Shown: positions 51,384-59,672, numbered from the stretch's first letter. The stretch is DNA of 64,000 bases from Haloferax namakaokahaiae (GCF_042663225.1 NZ_JBHTAA010000005.1:744001-808000), one strand, 5' to 3'. Numbers and translations are program-made. Notes: generated by a model not told the origin, from the letters alone.

Positions 51384-52346
51384 CTACGCCGGTTCGACCC
51401 ACGGTTCGGTCGTGTGCTCGCCGAACAGTTCGCGCATCAGCATGACGATGCTCTCGGGCGGGAACTGCCCGCGCTCGGTGACGATTGCATCGACGTAGCG
51501 CGGCGGCGTCACGTCGAATGCTGGATTTCTCACCGTCGGAGAACCGAGTTCGGCCAGCGTCTCTTCGTCGATGACTTCGTCAGTGTCGCGCATCTCGATA
51601 TCGACGGTGTGGCCGGTCATCGTTCCGGGGTGGAGTTTGAGCGTCTGAGCGGCGACCATTATCGGCGTCCCCCTGTCGCGGGCGTTGACCGCGAGACCGC
51701 TCGTCCCGATTTTGTTGATGACGCTCCCGTCGGCGGCGACGGCGTCCGCGCCGACGAGCACGTGGTCCACGTCGTTCAGGTAGCGCCGGGCCGCCGAATC
51801 AACGATGAGCGTGACGGGGACGCCCATCTCGTGGAGTTCTCTCGCGGTGATGTGGCCCTGATTCCGCGGGCGGGTCTCCTTGACGATCGCCTCGATGTGT
51901 TTTCCCTGTTCGACCGCCGCCTCGACACAGGCGAGCGCGTCGGTGGAGTGGCAGTGGGTCATGATGATGTCGCCGTCGCGGAGGCGGTTCGCGCCGACCT
52001 GTCCGAGGTCGGACTGGGCGCGGTCGAGTCGCGCGCAGAACTCCGTCGCCGTCGCCTCGACGTTCTCATGAATCTCCTCGACGGTCTGGCCGGTCGCGCC
52101 GCGAAGGACGTACCGAAGCGCGTTCGGGAGGCTGACGGCAGTGGGTCGGGTTTCGACGAGAGTCCGGGCGGCCGCGCGGAGGTCGGCACGAAGGGTCGCG
52201 GGGTCGGACGCGTCGCTCTCGAGAGCCTGCACGCGGAGGGCGCGGGCGGCCGCGTCCGCAATCGTCGCCGCACCGCGAATCTCCATGGTGTCGATATCGT
52301 CCGCCACTCGTCGAACCTCGGGATTGACGCGGTCGGTCATACGCAT
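51384..52346 (-). CDS. Ribose-1,5-bisphosphate isomerase
   Basis: 320 residues from ATG 52346 (318 from ATG 52340). Isomerises ribose 1,5-bisphosphate to ribulose 1,5-bisphosphate, the RuBisCO substrate. eIF2B-related fold; the catalytic Cys and Asp described for the Thermococcus enzyme correspond to C132 (IMTHCHS) and D201 (LVGADAV). NKIGTSGLAVNARD and VAAQTLKLHPGT are family signatures. The AMP phosphorylase gene lies 90 bases upstream on the same strand. A minus-strand GCTATCAC at 52367-52374 can serve as its TATA. Confidence 0.93.
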   Translation of the reverse strand: MRMTDRVNPEVRRVADDIDTMEIRGAATIADAAARALRVQALESDASDPATLRADLRAAARTLVETRPTAVSLPNALRYVLRGATGQTVEEIHENVEATATEFCARLDRAQSDLGQVGANRLRDGDIIMTHCHSTDALACVEAAVEQGKHIEAIVKETRPRNQGHITARELHEMGVPVTLIVDSAARRYLNDVDHVLVGADAVAADGSVINKIGTSGLAVNARDRGTPIMVAAQTLKLHPGTMTGHTVDIEMRDTDEVIDEETLAELGSPTVRNPAFDVTPPRYVDAIVTERGQFPPESIVMLMRELFGEHTTEPWVEPA

Positions 52347-52391
52347 TCTACGCGCTTCACCGAGAAAAGTGATAGCGGCAATCGAGTCCGC

Positions 52392-52433
52392 GAATCCGAA
52401 TCCGAACCCGAACCCGAACCCGAACCCGAACTC
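52392..52433. repeat. Hexanucleotide tandem repeat, seven units
   Basis: On the plus strand: two GAATCC, four GAACCC and one GAACTC units, uninterrupted. It occupies almost the whole gap between the AMP phosphorylase stop (52437) and the isomerase promoter, about 50-90 bases before the isomerase start. Confidence 0.9.
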
Positions 52434-52436
52434 GAC

Positions 52437-53915
52437 TCACACGCGGTCGATGAGCGCCTCGTCGGGGTGTCGCACGCGAACGGCTTCGACTCGTTCCGTG
52501 AGCTTTCTCGCATCCGCGAGTTTGTCGGGCGACTCGGCGTGAACCGTAAAGAGCAGGTCTCCCTCGACGACGTTGTCGCCGAGACGGTGTCCGAGTCTGA
52601 GTCCCGCCGCGGGGTCCTTGGGTGCGCCCGCCCGCCGAGCGATTTCGTTGATGTAGACGTTGTTGATGTGGGTGATGACGCCGGCCCGGTCGGCGTAGAC
52701 GCGATGGGTGTGTTCGCCGGGAACGAGGTCGCTGACGCTGATATCCGGGTCGCCGCGCTGGGCTTCGATAATCGCCCGGAACGTCGCCTCTGCGCGACCC
52801 GAATCCAGTATGTGGGCTGCATTCGCATCGACGCCGACCGATTCGAACAGCAAGTCAGCGAGGCGGATAGCTTTGATTCGAAGGTCGGCCGGTCCCTCGC
52901 CCGCGAAGGTGTCGAGGATGTCGCGCGCTTCGAGCAGCGGACCGACGCCGCGGCCGACCGGGCCAGCGCCGTTCGTGATAGCGCACTCGACGTGCATGGC
53001 GAGGTGCTCGCCGACGCGCTTGAAATCGCTCGCCAACTCCCGTGCGTCCGCGAGCGAGAGGACTTTCGCGCCCTCGCCGTAGGGGATGTCGATGACGACG
53101 TGCGTCGAGCCGGCGCTCTTCTTCTTCGAGAGTACCGAGGCGATGAGTTGCCCGCGCGGGTCGATAGAAAGCGGCGTCTCGGCGCGGATGATGCGGTCAT
53201 CGACCGGCGAGAGGTTCACCGCGCCGCCCCAGACGAGACACCCGCCGACGTCCTCGACGATGTCCCGAATCTCTTCGATAGAGAAATCCACGTCGCACAG
53301 CACTTCCATCGTATCGGCCGTCCCCGCCGCGGAGGTGACCGCCCGAGACGAAGTCTTCGGGATTTTCACGCCCGCCGCGGCGACGATGGGGACGAGGATG
53401 GGCGTGACACGGTTGCCCGCGACGCCACCGATAGAGTGCTTGTCGGCGACGATTGGCTCGGGCCACTGGATTTGCTCGCCGATAGCGGCCATGCACTCGG
53501 TGAGATGCGTCGTCTCGGTGAGCGAGAGTCCGTTGGCGTACACCGCAGAGACGTACGCACCGAGTTCCACGTCGGCGAGTCGCTCTTCGTAGATGTCGCG
53601 GACGAGTTGGTGGAGTTCGTGATGTTCGAGTTCGATGTCGTCGAGTTTCTTGCGAATCGCCGAGACGGAAGCGGGCTGTGGCGCAATCGAGACGGCCACC
53701 GGTCCCTCGATGTGGCCGAGGCGGCGCGTCACGCCGAGGACGCCGGGCGAGACGAGTTTGTCGGTGAGTTCGACGATGGCGACCGAGGTGCCGTTCGCGT
53801 GCCGGAGTTGGACGCGCTCGACCGCGTGGACGCCGAGGTCGGCGGCGTCGGCCTCGTTGAGAAGCACCGTCGGCGCGCGCGACCCGATGTCGATGGGTTC
53901 CACGTCGAATTCCAT
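52437..53915 (-). CDS. deoA: AMP phosphorylase
   Basis: 492 residues, the archaeal AMP phosphorylase branch of the thymidine phosphorylase family. Phosphorolyses AMP (also CMP, UMP) to ribose 1,5-bisphosphate and base. An N-terminal domain of about 85 residues, absent from bacterial thymidine phosphorylases, is present (MEFDVEPIDIG..., IEGPVAVSIAPQP). Core: ADKHSIGGVAGN, KTSSRAVTSAAGTADTMEVL, GAVNLSPVDD, THVVIDIPYGEGAK. First step of the pathway that ends at RuBisCO (44442). Confidence 0.93.
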   Translation of the reverse strand: MEFDVEPIDIGSRAPTVLLNEADAADLGVHAVERVQLRHANGTSVAIVELTDKLVSPGVLGVTRRLGHIEGPVAVSIAPQPASVSAIRKKLDDIELEHHELHQLVRDIYEERLADVELGAYVSAVYANGLSLTETTHLTECMAAIGEQIQWPEPIVADKHSIGGVAGNRVTPILVPIVAAAGVKIPKTSSRAVTSAAGTADTMEVLCDVDFSIEEIRDIVEDVGGCLVWGGAVNLSPVDDRIIRAETPLSIDPRGQLIASVLSKKKSAGSTHVVIDIPYGEGAKVLSLADARELASDFKRVGEHLAMHVECAITNGAGPVGRGVGPLLEARDILDTFAGEGPADLRIKAIRLADLLFESVGVDANAAHILDSGRAEATFRAIIEAQRGDPDISVSDLVPGEHTHRVYADRAGVITHINNVYINEIARRAGAPKDPAAGLRLGHRLGDNVVEGDLLFTVHAESPDKLADARKLTERVEAVRVRHPDEALIDRV

Positions 53916-53969
53916 AGCTCACCTTCGCGCGAGAGTGCGATAAGCTGTCACCCAGAAAATGAGTCGAAC

Positions 53970-54392
53970 TTACGCGAGAAGCGAGTCGATGAGGCGCTCG
54001 TAGTCGTCGTATCCGCGGACGCCGACGAGGCGTTCGGCGGGTTGGCCGTCCGAAAAGAGCATCACGGTGGGGACGCCCCGAACCTGATACTGCATGGCGA
54101 GTTGCTGGTTCTGGTCGATATCGACTTTCACGATTGCCGCGTCAGTTTCGGCGGCGAGTCGCTCGACCGTGGGTTCGAGCATCTTGCACGGGCCACACCA
54201 GTCTGCGTAGAAGTCTACGAGGACGACATCGTACTTCGAGACGGTGTCTTCGAAGGCTTCGGCTCCGTTCACGTAGACCGGTTCGCTCGGCACCCCGGGA
54301 GATTTGCCGCCCTCAGACGCTTCTCCCTCGATTTTTGCGGCGAGTTCGTCGCGCTTCTGTTGGCGGATGGATTCCAGTTCTTCGTCGGACAT
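53970..54392 (-). CDS. trxA: Thioredoxin
   Basis: 140 residues. Disulfide reductase with WCGPCK (C66, C69) and cis-Pro108 in RGVPTV. A polar N-terminal extension of about 38 residues, including IRQQKRDELAAKIEGEAS, precedes the thioredoxin fold and is longer than bacterial Trx. Cytoplasmic. Minus-strand CTTATTTC at 54415-54422 is the likely TATA for a leaderless start. Confidence 0.94.
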   Translation of the reverse strand: MSDEELESIRQQKRDELAAKIEGEASEGGKSPGVPSEPVYVNGAEAFEDTVSKYDVVLVDFYADWCGPCKMLEPTVERLAAETDAAIVKVDIDQNQQLAMQYQVRGVPTVMLFSDGQPAERLVGVRGYDDYERLIDSLLA

Positions 54393-54414
54393 ACACCACG
54401 ATACAGGCCGAGCC

Positions 54415-54422
54415 GAAATAAG
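54415..54422 (-). promoter_or_regulatory. TATA-like element of the thioredoxin gene
   Basis: Minus-strand CTTATTTC, 23-30 bases from the ATG at 54392. The rest of the gap to 54610 (218 bases in all) shows only two copies of CACGGTGACT (54491-54500, 54514-54523) and no convincing ORF. Confidence 0.45.
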
Positions 54423-54610
54423 AGTTTTGTAAATTTAGAACAATACAATATCGTGGTTTGAGTGTGCACACGGCTCACTGCTCACTAATTCACGGTGACT
54501 TACGCGGTAGCTAACACGGTGACTGGCGGGAGAGAAACGACACTCGGCGGAGAGAATCACCGAAACCGAGTAGAGACGGAGTCGGGTGTCGTGTCCGACC
54601 GACACACGAC

Positions 54611-54904
54611 TCACTCGACGTAGAGGGAGTAGGTGATGACCGCAAATCCGATGAAGGTCAACACCGCGTCGATGAGGACGCCGGTGGCGAGGTCGATAGA
54701 CAGCAGCATGTCGAACGCGCCGGCGAGGAGTGCGCCGAAGGTGACGATACCGAACCCCAGTGCCAAGGCTCGAAGCGCCGACGAACCGGTCCGGCGATAC
54801 GCCTTGAAACTGAAGTACGTGATCAAACTCCCGAGGATGAGAATCCCCGTCTTGACGATGATGATGAGCGTTGCAACCGTCGGTGAACCACTGAGGTGTC
54901 CCAT
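54611..54904 (-). CDS. Conserved haloarchaeal membrane protein (DUF7521-like)
   Basis: 97 residues, three hydrophobic helices: ATLIIIVKTGILILGSLITYFSF, LRALALGFGIVTFGALLAGAFDML and VLIDAVLTFIGFAVITYSLYV. KTGILILGSLITYFSFKAYRRT is the recognisable opening of this small family, which usually lies next to a winged-helix gene, as here: its ATG abuts the stop of the regulator at 54905. Probably a membrane sensor or target of that regulator; function unknown. Confidence 0.85.
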   Translation of the reverse strand: MGHLSGSPTVATLIIIVKTGILILGSLITYFSFKAYRRTGSSALRALALGFGIVTFGALLAGAFDMLLSIDLATGVLIDAVLTFIGFAVITYSLYVE

Positions 54905-55279
54905 TTACGTTTCCCTCCGAACTGCAGACCAGATATCCGCGAGGCGGTCTTCGGGCGCGCGCTCTGGTCGTTCGATATCCACCACGAAGTTTCGATTCTC
55001 GGTGAGTGCGATTCTCACCTCGTCGAACGCGACTTCGTACGTGGTCGCGTGGTGGCCGTCCGCACGAATCTGTGTACCCTCTCGCAACAACGCCGCGTCG
55101 GTCAGGAGGTCTAACTTGCGGTAGGTCGTCGAGAGCGGGATGTCGCACACGTCGGAAATTTCACTCGCCGTCATTGGTTCTTCGAGTCCCGTGATGATGG
55201 CTCGTGCGTCCGTGTCGTCTAGCGCGTCGAGCACCGCCGACAGGTGGGCTGACTCCATCGCAGACCGGTCGCGCGCCAT
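54905..55279 (-). CDS. Winged-helix transcription regulator, probably autoregulated
   Basis: 124 residues from ATG 55279. ArsR/HTH_20-type winged helix: LDALDDTDARAIITGLEEPMTASEISDVCDIPLSTTYRKLDLLTDAALLREG, then a strand-rich C-terminal part that could bind a ligand or dimerise. A dyad (ACCTCA/TGAGGT, 55281-55298) lies between the TATA (55304-55310) and the start codon, where a bound repressor would block initiation. Forms an operon with the downstream DUF7521-like membrane protein. Confidence 0.88.
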   Translation of the reverse strand: MARDRSAMESAHLSAVLDALDDTDARAIITGLEEPMTASEISDVCDIPLSTTYRKLDLLTDAALLREGTQIRADGHHATTYEVAFDEVRIALTENRNFVVDIERPERAPEDRLADIWSAVRRET

Positions 55280-55280
55280 T

Positions 55281-55310
55281 ACCTCAATTGACTGAGGTAC
55301 GACTTATTAA
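55281..55310 (-). promoter_or_regulatory. Promoter and dyad operator of the winged-helix gene
   Basis: Minus-strand TTAATAA at 55304-55310 is the TATA element; it overlaps the TAA stop of the preceding flavoprotein gene. ACCTCA (55281-55286) and TGAGGT (55293-55298) are exact inverted repeats with a 6-base spacer, immediately before the ATG. Confidence 0.55.
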
Positions 55311-56653
55311 CCCTCCGGGTCCGTCGGTACGTCATCCACCGGTTTTCCCGGTCGGTCGTAGGCCCCCGACTTTCTGAATTCGCCCGCGGCGCGGAGCACG
55401 GCGGGTGTTCGGCACACGCCCGGCGCACCGGTGACCTGCGGTACTGCACAGTTATTACAACTCTCGCAGACGACCCGCGTCTCCGGGTTCGCATCGCGGC
55501 CGAGCAATCGTGCCGGGAGTTCCGGTTCGGCGTAGAACGGCCGCGCCATCCCCACCGCATCGCACGCATCGCCGAGCAAGCGGTCGATTTCACCGCGTTC
55601 GCGGATGCCCCCCTCGCAGAGGACGGGGACCGAGACGGCGTCACGGACGCGACGGCACAACTCGGCGTTCCACGCCGGGTCGAAGTCGTACCACCACGCC
55701 TCGACTCGATTGCCGAGGGCGACGAGGCGTGACCGAAGCCTCCCGCCAAACGCCGACTCGTACCCAGATTGGTAGCGCTCGTCGTCCCACGCTCGCGCCG
55801 GATACGACCCGCGAACGATGCTCGCGTCCCAGACGACGGACCCGGAGACGGGGACCAGCGCGTCGTAGCCGTAGTCGGCCAGTCGTCGGCAGATGACGAC
55901 TGTATCGTCCTCGCTCAGGTGCGGGCCGAGTCCCGGCGGTGCGGCCGTCTCAGCGGGGACTTTCGTCATCACCGGCACGTCGCCCGCGCGAGCGCGAATC
56001 TCGTCGTAGACGACTTCGAGGAACCGCGGACCGTCGCCGAACTCGTCGCTCCGGCGGTTGTAGAACGGCGAGAGGAACTGGTGAACGATGCCCATGTTCG
56101 CCCCCGCGATGTGGACGATATCGTACCCCGCATCGACGGCCATCGCCGCCGACCGGCCGAAATTCGCGGCGAGGTCGTACACCTCGTCGGTGTCGAGGAC
56201 GTGGGCGTCGTAGTCGAGAAAGCCGAGTCGGTCGAGGAGTCGGAGGGGGCGCGGGACCGGCGAGACGGCGAGTTGCTGGAGAGTTGGGTTTGCGTCTCGA
56301 TACGCGGCGTGCCACGTCTCCATGCTCCGCAGGCCGCCGTGTTCCAACTGAATAGCGAGTTTCGAGCCGTGGTCGTGGATTCGGTCGGTGAGTTCGCGGA
56401 GGCCGGCGACGAACTCGGGGTCGGTGACTCGCGTCATCCCCGGTGCCGCACACCCGCCTTCGTCAGCGACGATGGTCGCCCCTTGACAGACGAGTCCGGC
56501 ACCTGCTCGTGCCGCTGGTTCGAGTTCGGAGACGAGCGTCTCGACGGTGTTCGAATCCGTGCCGGCGCACTCCAAGAGCGGTGCCCGGTACAGCCGATTC
56601 GGGAGGGTCACCCGCCCGATATCGAGCGGGTCTTCGAGACGCGAGACTGTCAT
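55307..56653 (-). CDS. Old yellow enzyme family FMN oxidoreductase with Cys cluster
   Basis: 448 residues. TIM-barrel NADH:flavin oxidoreductase (COG1902): LPNRLYRAPLLEC, QLEHGGLRS (His of the OYE active site), FLSPFYNRRSDEFGDGPRFLEVV, VPVLCEGGIRERGEI and DAVGMARPF for FMN phosphate binding. Near the C-terminus CESCNNCAVPQVTGAPGVC resembles the 4Fe-4S motif of 2,4-dienoyl-CoA reductase, but the C-terminal FAD/NADPH domain of that enzyme is missing. Substrate unknown: an enoate, enone or similar. Confidence 0.85.
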   Translation of the reverse strand: MTVSRLEDPLDIGRVTLPNRLYRAPLLECAGTDSNTVETLVSELEPAARAGAGLVCQGATIVADEGGCAAPGMTRVTDPEFVAGLRELTDRIHDHGSKLAIQLEHGGLRSMETWHAAYRDANPTLQQLAVSPVPRPLRLLDRLGFLDYDAHVLDTDEVYDLAANFGRSAAMAVDAGYDIVHIAGANMGIVHQFLSPFYNRRSDEFGDGPRFLEVVYDEIRARAGDVPVMTKVPAETAAPPGLGPHLSEDDTVVICRRLADYGYDALVPVSGSVVWDASIVRGSYPARAWDDERYQSGYESAFGGRLRSRLVALGNRVEAWWYDFDPAWNAELCRRVRDAVSVPVLCEGGIRERGEIDRLLGDACDAVGMARPFYAEPELPARLLGRDANPETRVVCESCNNCAVPQVTGAPGVCRTPAVLRAAGEFRKSGAYDRPGKPVDDVPTDPEG

Positions 56654-56707
56654 GACACCGGTATCGGCCCGATGACGTAAAAATCAGCTCAAAAATCCGG
56701 CACTCAT

Positions 56708-56715
56708 CTTTAATG
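56708..56715 (+). promoter_or_regulatory. TATA-like element of the aspartoacylase-like gene
   Basis: CTTTAATG 25-32 bases before the ATG at 56740; it overlaps an upstream in-frame ATG (56713), which is therefore rejected as start. Confidence 0.5.
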
Positions 56716-56739
56716 TCGCGTCTCGCTGACTGTCGGGTA

Positions 56740-57768
56740 ATGGAACCCGAACCCTTCCGGTACGACGCGGAAGTCCCACCGGGCGAGACCCGTCACGTCC
56801 GCTACGAAATCAGCGAGACGTACCTCGGTGACCCAGTCGAAATTCCGGTCACTATCATCAACGGCGAGCACCCCGGCCCGAAGGTGTTCATGAACGCCGC
56901 CCTCCACGGCGACGAACTCAACGGCGTGAAGGTGATGCAAGAGGTCGCAGACACCTACTCACCGGCAGACATCCACGGCACGCTCGTCTGTATCCACGTC
57001 GCCAACGTGCCCGGCTACCTCGCCCAACAACGTTACATCCCTATCTACGACCTCGACCTCAATCGCTCGTTCCCGGGCCGCGACGGCGCGAACACCGCCG
57101 AACGGATGGCGAATCAAATCTACCGTCGATTCGTCGAACCCTGCGACGTCGGCATCGATTTTCATACGTCAACGCGGAATCGAACGACGATGTACCACGT
57201 CCGCGCGGACATGAACCGCCCCGAAGTCGCCAGACTCGCCCGCTCGTTCGGCGCGAACCTCATCCTCTCCGGCGAGGCCGAATCGGGGTCGCTTCGCACG
57301 GTTGCGACGAACGACGGCATCCCGATGATCACCGTCGAGATGGGCCGCGCTCACCGCTTCCAACTCGCGCTCGTTGACCGGGCGCTGGACGGCGTCGAGA
57401 GCGTTCTCGCCGAGTACGGCGTCCTCCCCGACGAGGCGGTTCACTGGCCCGGTTGGACGCGAATCATCGACTCCGCGAAGGACAAGACGTGGCTTCGTGC
57501 CGACGTGGGCGGTCTCGTCGAGATGAAGTACGGCGACGTGCCGCTCGTCTACGAGGGCGACACCATCTGCACCATCTCGGACCACTTCAAGACGCGCGAG
57601 CGACGAGTCTCCGCGCCGTTTACGGGTCTCGTCGTCGGTGTCCTCCAGAATCCGGTCGCCGCACCCGGCCACCCGCTGTGCCACCTCGTGAGCGTGGACG
57701 ACGCGACGCTCCGCGAAATCGAGCGCGAAATCGAGGCCGGCGAGTTCACCGAGCGGCCGTGGAGCTAA
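56740..57768 (+). CDS. Succinylglutamate desuccinylase/aspartoacylase family zinc enzyme
   Basis: 342 residues. M14-like metallo-amidohydrolase: zinc ligands H56 and E59 in ALHGDELNG and H142 in IDFHTS, substrate Arg in LDLNRSFPG (106-113), general base E200 in TVEMG. The C-terminal 90 residues form the small beta domain of this group (ADVGGLVEMKYGDVPLVYEGDTI). It cleaves an N-acyl amino acid or related amide; not enough context to choose. Confidence 0.88.
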   Translation: MEPEPFRYDAEVPPGETRHVRYEISETYLGDPVEIPVTIINGEHPGPKVFMNAALHGDELNGVKVMQEVADTYSPADIHGTLVCIHVANVPGYLAQQRYIPIYDLDLNRSFPGRDGANTAERMANQIYRRFVEPCDVGIDFHTSTRNRTTMYHVRADMNRPEVARLARSFGANLILSGEAESGSLRTVATNDGIPMITVEMGRAHRFQLALVDRALDGVESVLAEYGVLPDEAVHWPGWTRIIDSAKDKTWLRADVGGLVEMKYGDVPLVYEGDTICTISDHFKTRERRVSAPFTGLVVGVLQNPVAAPGHPLCHLVSVDDATLREIEREIEAGEFTERPWS

Positions 57769-57769
57769 G

Positions 57770-58003
57770 TTAGTCGGCCGATTCGGCGTCGGTCGGTTCG
57801 GCGTCGGTCAGTTCGACGTCACCCGCGCCCACCTGCTCGTGGGTGTGGTGATAGAATCGGACGTGCGGACGGCCGTCTCTCTCGAACGGTTCGAAGCAAA
57901 CCCGCCGATAGCGGGCGTTGTCGAGCAAGTTCACCATCAGTCCGCGGTCGTGTACAGAGACGGAGTCTGATGGGGTGTCGCAGACGGGGCAGTGCACGCT
58001 CAC
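57770..58003 (-). CDS. Small putative zinc-binding protein, coupled to aldo/keto reductase
   Basis: 77 residues starting at GTG 58003, which overlaps the aldo/keto reductase stop (GTGA). CPVC at residues 5-8 is half of a zinc ribbon; a further Cys is at 36 (RRVCFEPF), and YHHTHEQ supplies His residues, so a Cys/His metal site is possible. The acidic tail contains two tandem TDAE units from a 15-base in-frame duplication near 57783-57812. Family unknown. A second GTG at 57997 could also start it. Confidence 0.75.
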   Translation of the reverse strand: MSVHCPVCDTPSDSVSVHDRGLMVNLLDNARYRRVCFEPFERDGRPHVRFYHHTHEQVGAGDVELTDAEPTDAESAD

Positions 58004-58848
58004 TCGTCGAGACGCGCCATATCCTCCTCGTCGAGCGTGAGGTGTGAGGCCGCGACGTTGTCGCGGAGGTGCGAGACGCTGGAGGTGCCCGGAATCGGGA
58101 GCATCACGTCCGACCGCTGGAGCAACCACGCGAGTGCGACCTGTTGCGGCGTCGCGTCGTGTTTCGCGGCGACGGCGTTCACGTCGCCTTCTTTCGCTTC
58201 GAAGTCGCCCGCCCCGAGCGGGAACCACGGAATGAAGCCGATGTGCGCGTCCTCACACGCGTCGAGGACCGCTTCGGAATCTCGGTCGCCGACGTTGTAT
58301 CGGTTCTGGACGGTCGCAATCTCGACGATGTCGCGGGCCTCGTCCAACTGCTCGACCGAGACGTTCGAGAGACCGACGTGCTGAATCAGGCCGTCGTCTT
58401 TCATCTCCGCGAGGGCGTGGACGGAGTCTTCGAACGGCGTGTCCGGGTCCGGACGGTGGAACTGATACAGGTCGATGCTGTCGGTTCGAAGGCGGTCGAG
58501 ACTGCCCAAGAGGGCGTTTCTGAGGTAGTCGGGGTCGCCGTTCGGCTTCCAGTCTCCCTGCTTGTTTCGGAGCAGGCCACCCTTCGTTGCGACCACGAGG
58601 TCTTCGGGGTAGGGTGCGAGGGCCTCGCCGATGAGACGCTCGGAGACGGCGGGACCGTAGGAGTCCGCGGTGTCGATGAGGTCCACGCCGCGGGCGATGG
58701 ATTCGTGGAGGACTCTCTTCGCGTTGGCCACGTCGTCGGGTTCGCCGATGATGTTCTCGCCCGTGAGTCGCATCGCGCCGAAGCCGAGTCGGTGGACCGT
58801 CGTCTCGCCGCCGATGTCGAACGTGTCGCTCGCGTTGTTGAGGACCAT
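58000..58848 (-). CDS. Aldo/keto reductase family oxidoreductase
   Basis: 282 residues from ATG 58848; the longer frame upstream is antisense to the DUF2071 gene. Catalytic tetrad D59, Y64, K89, H131; C-terminal cofactor motif VMLPIPGTSSVSHLRDN. Resembles the bacterial YdbC/oxidoreductase subgroup. Translationally coupled to the small Cys/His protein downstream, which is unusual for an AKR gene. Confidence 0.92.
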   Translation of the reverse strand: MVLNNASDTFDIGGETTVHRLGFGAMRLTGENIIGEPDDVANAKRVLHESIARGVDLIDTADSYGPAVSERLIGEALAPYPEDLVVATKGGLLRNKQGDWKPNGDPDYLRNALLGSLDRLRTDSIDLYQFHRPDPDTPFEDSVHALAEMKDDGLIQHVGLSNVSVEQLDEARDIVEIATVQNRYNVGDRDSEAVLDACEDAHIGFIPWFPLGAGDFEAKEGDVNAVAAKHDATPQQVALAWLLQRSDVMLPIPGTSSVSHLRDNVAASHLTLDEEDMARLDE

Positions 58849-58938
58849 ACCGTTCGTTCGGCCGGCAGATAGGTGGGCGTTACGGCACCCTGCGTGCCCT
58901 GCCGAAACCCACTCGGTTCGGTAGTTCGTAGCCACCGT

Positions 58939-59625
58939 ATGGACGCGCTCTCGATGCGGTGGCGGGACACGGTGTTCGCCCACTGGCCCGTCGAACCGTC
59001 GGTCGTCGAATCCCGACTCCCGGCGGACCTCACGGTCGCCACGTACGACGGACAGGCGTGGCTCAGCGTCGTCACCTTCCAGATGGGTGGCGTCAGGCCC
59101 CGAGGCCTGCCGGCCAGCCTCTCGTTTCCCGAAGCGAACCTGCGAACCTACGTCGAACCCGCGGCGGGTGGCGAACGGGGGGTCTACTTCTTCACGCTCG
59201 ATGCGGCCGACATGCTCGCGGTCGCACTCGCACGGGTGACGACTCGGCTTCCGTATCATCGCGCGACGATGTCGCTGCGAGCACACGACGGGTCGGTGAC
59301 CGTCCAGAGCTATCGCCCCGGCATCGACGGAAATCCCGCCTCACACATCGACGTGACCTGCCGGCCAGACGGCGATCCCCGAACGGCGGAACCCGGCTCG
59401 CTCGACGAATTTCTCGCCGAGAACTACCGATTCTACACCGACGAGTGGCCCATCCTCGTCGGAAAGATTGCCCACGAACCGTGGCCCCTCGAAACGGCGA
59501 CGCTCGAAGTACGGGCGAACACGCTGTTCGAAGCCTGCGGGTTCGAGCACCCCGCCGGCAAGCCGCTCGTCCACTACGCGAAGGAAGTGGGCGTGACAGC
59601 CGAACTGCCGTGGCCGCTCCGGTAA
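58939..59625 (+). CDS. DUF2071 (YqjF-like) protein
   Basis: 228 residues from ATG 58939; the frame upstream is a shadow of the divergent AKR gene. Family pattern: MRWRDTVFAHWPVEPSVVESRLPADLTVATYDGQAWLSVVTFQM at the N-terminus, then LRTYVEPAAGGERGVYFFTLDA, PYHRATMS and a terminal EVGVTAELPWPL. YqjF-like proteins have a two-layer beta fold related to acetoacetate decarboxylase; the biochemical role is unknown. Confidence 0.88.
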   Translation: MDALSMRWRDTVFAHWPVEPSVVESRLPADLTVATYDGQAWLSVVTFQMGGVRPRGLPASLSFPEANLRTYVEPAAGGERGVYFFTLDAADMLAVALARVTTRLPYHRATMSLRAHDGSVTVQSYRPGIDGNPASHIDVTCRPDGDPRTAEPGSLDEFLAENYRFYTDEWPILVGKIAHEPWPLETATLEVRANTLFEACGFEHPAGKPLVHYAKEVGVTAELPWPLR

Positions 59626-59672
59626 CGACCGGGAAGTGAAACGTTCAAGCATCGAGGAACGAAGCACTCGGT

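Noticed and set aside
54393..54610. Two CACGGTGACT repeats in the 218-base gap beside thioredoxin as a regulatory array or small RNA
   Set aside because: Only two copies without dyad symmetry, no clear promoter or terminator around them.
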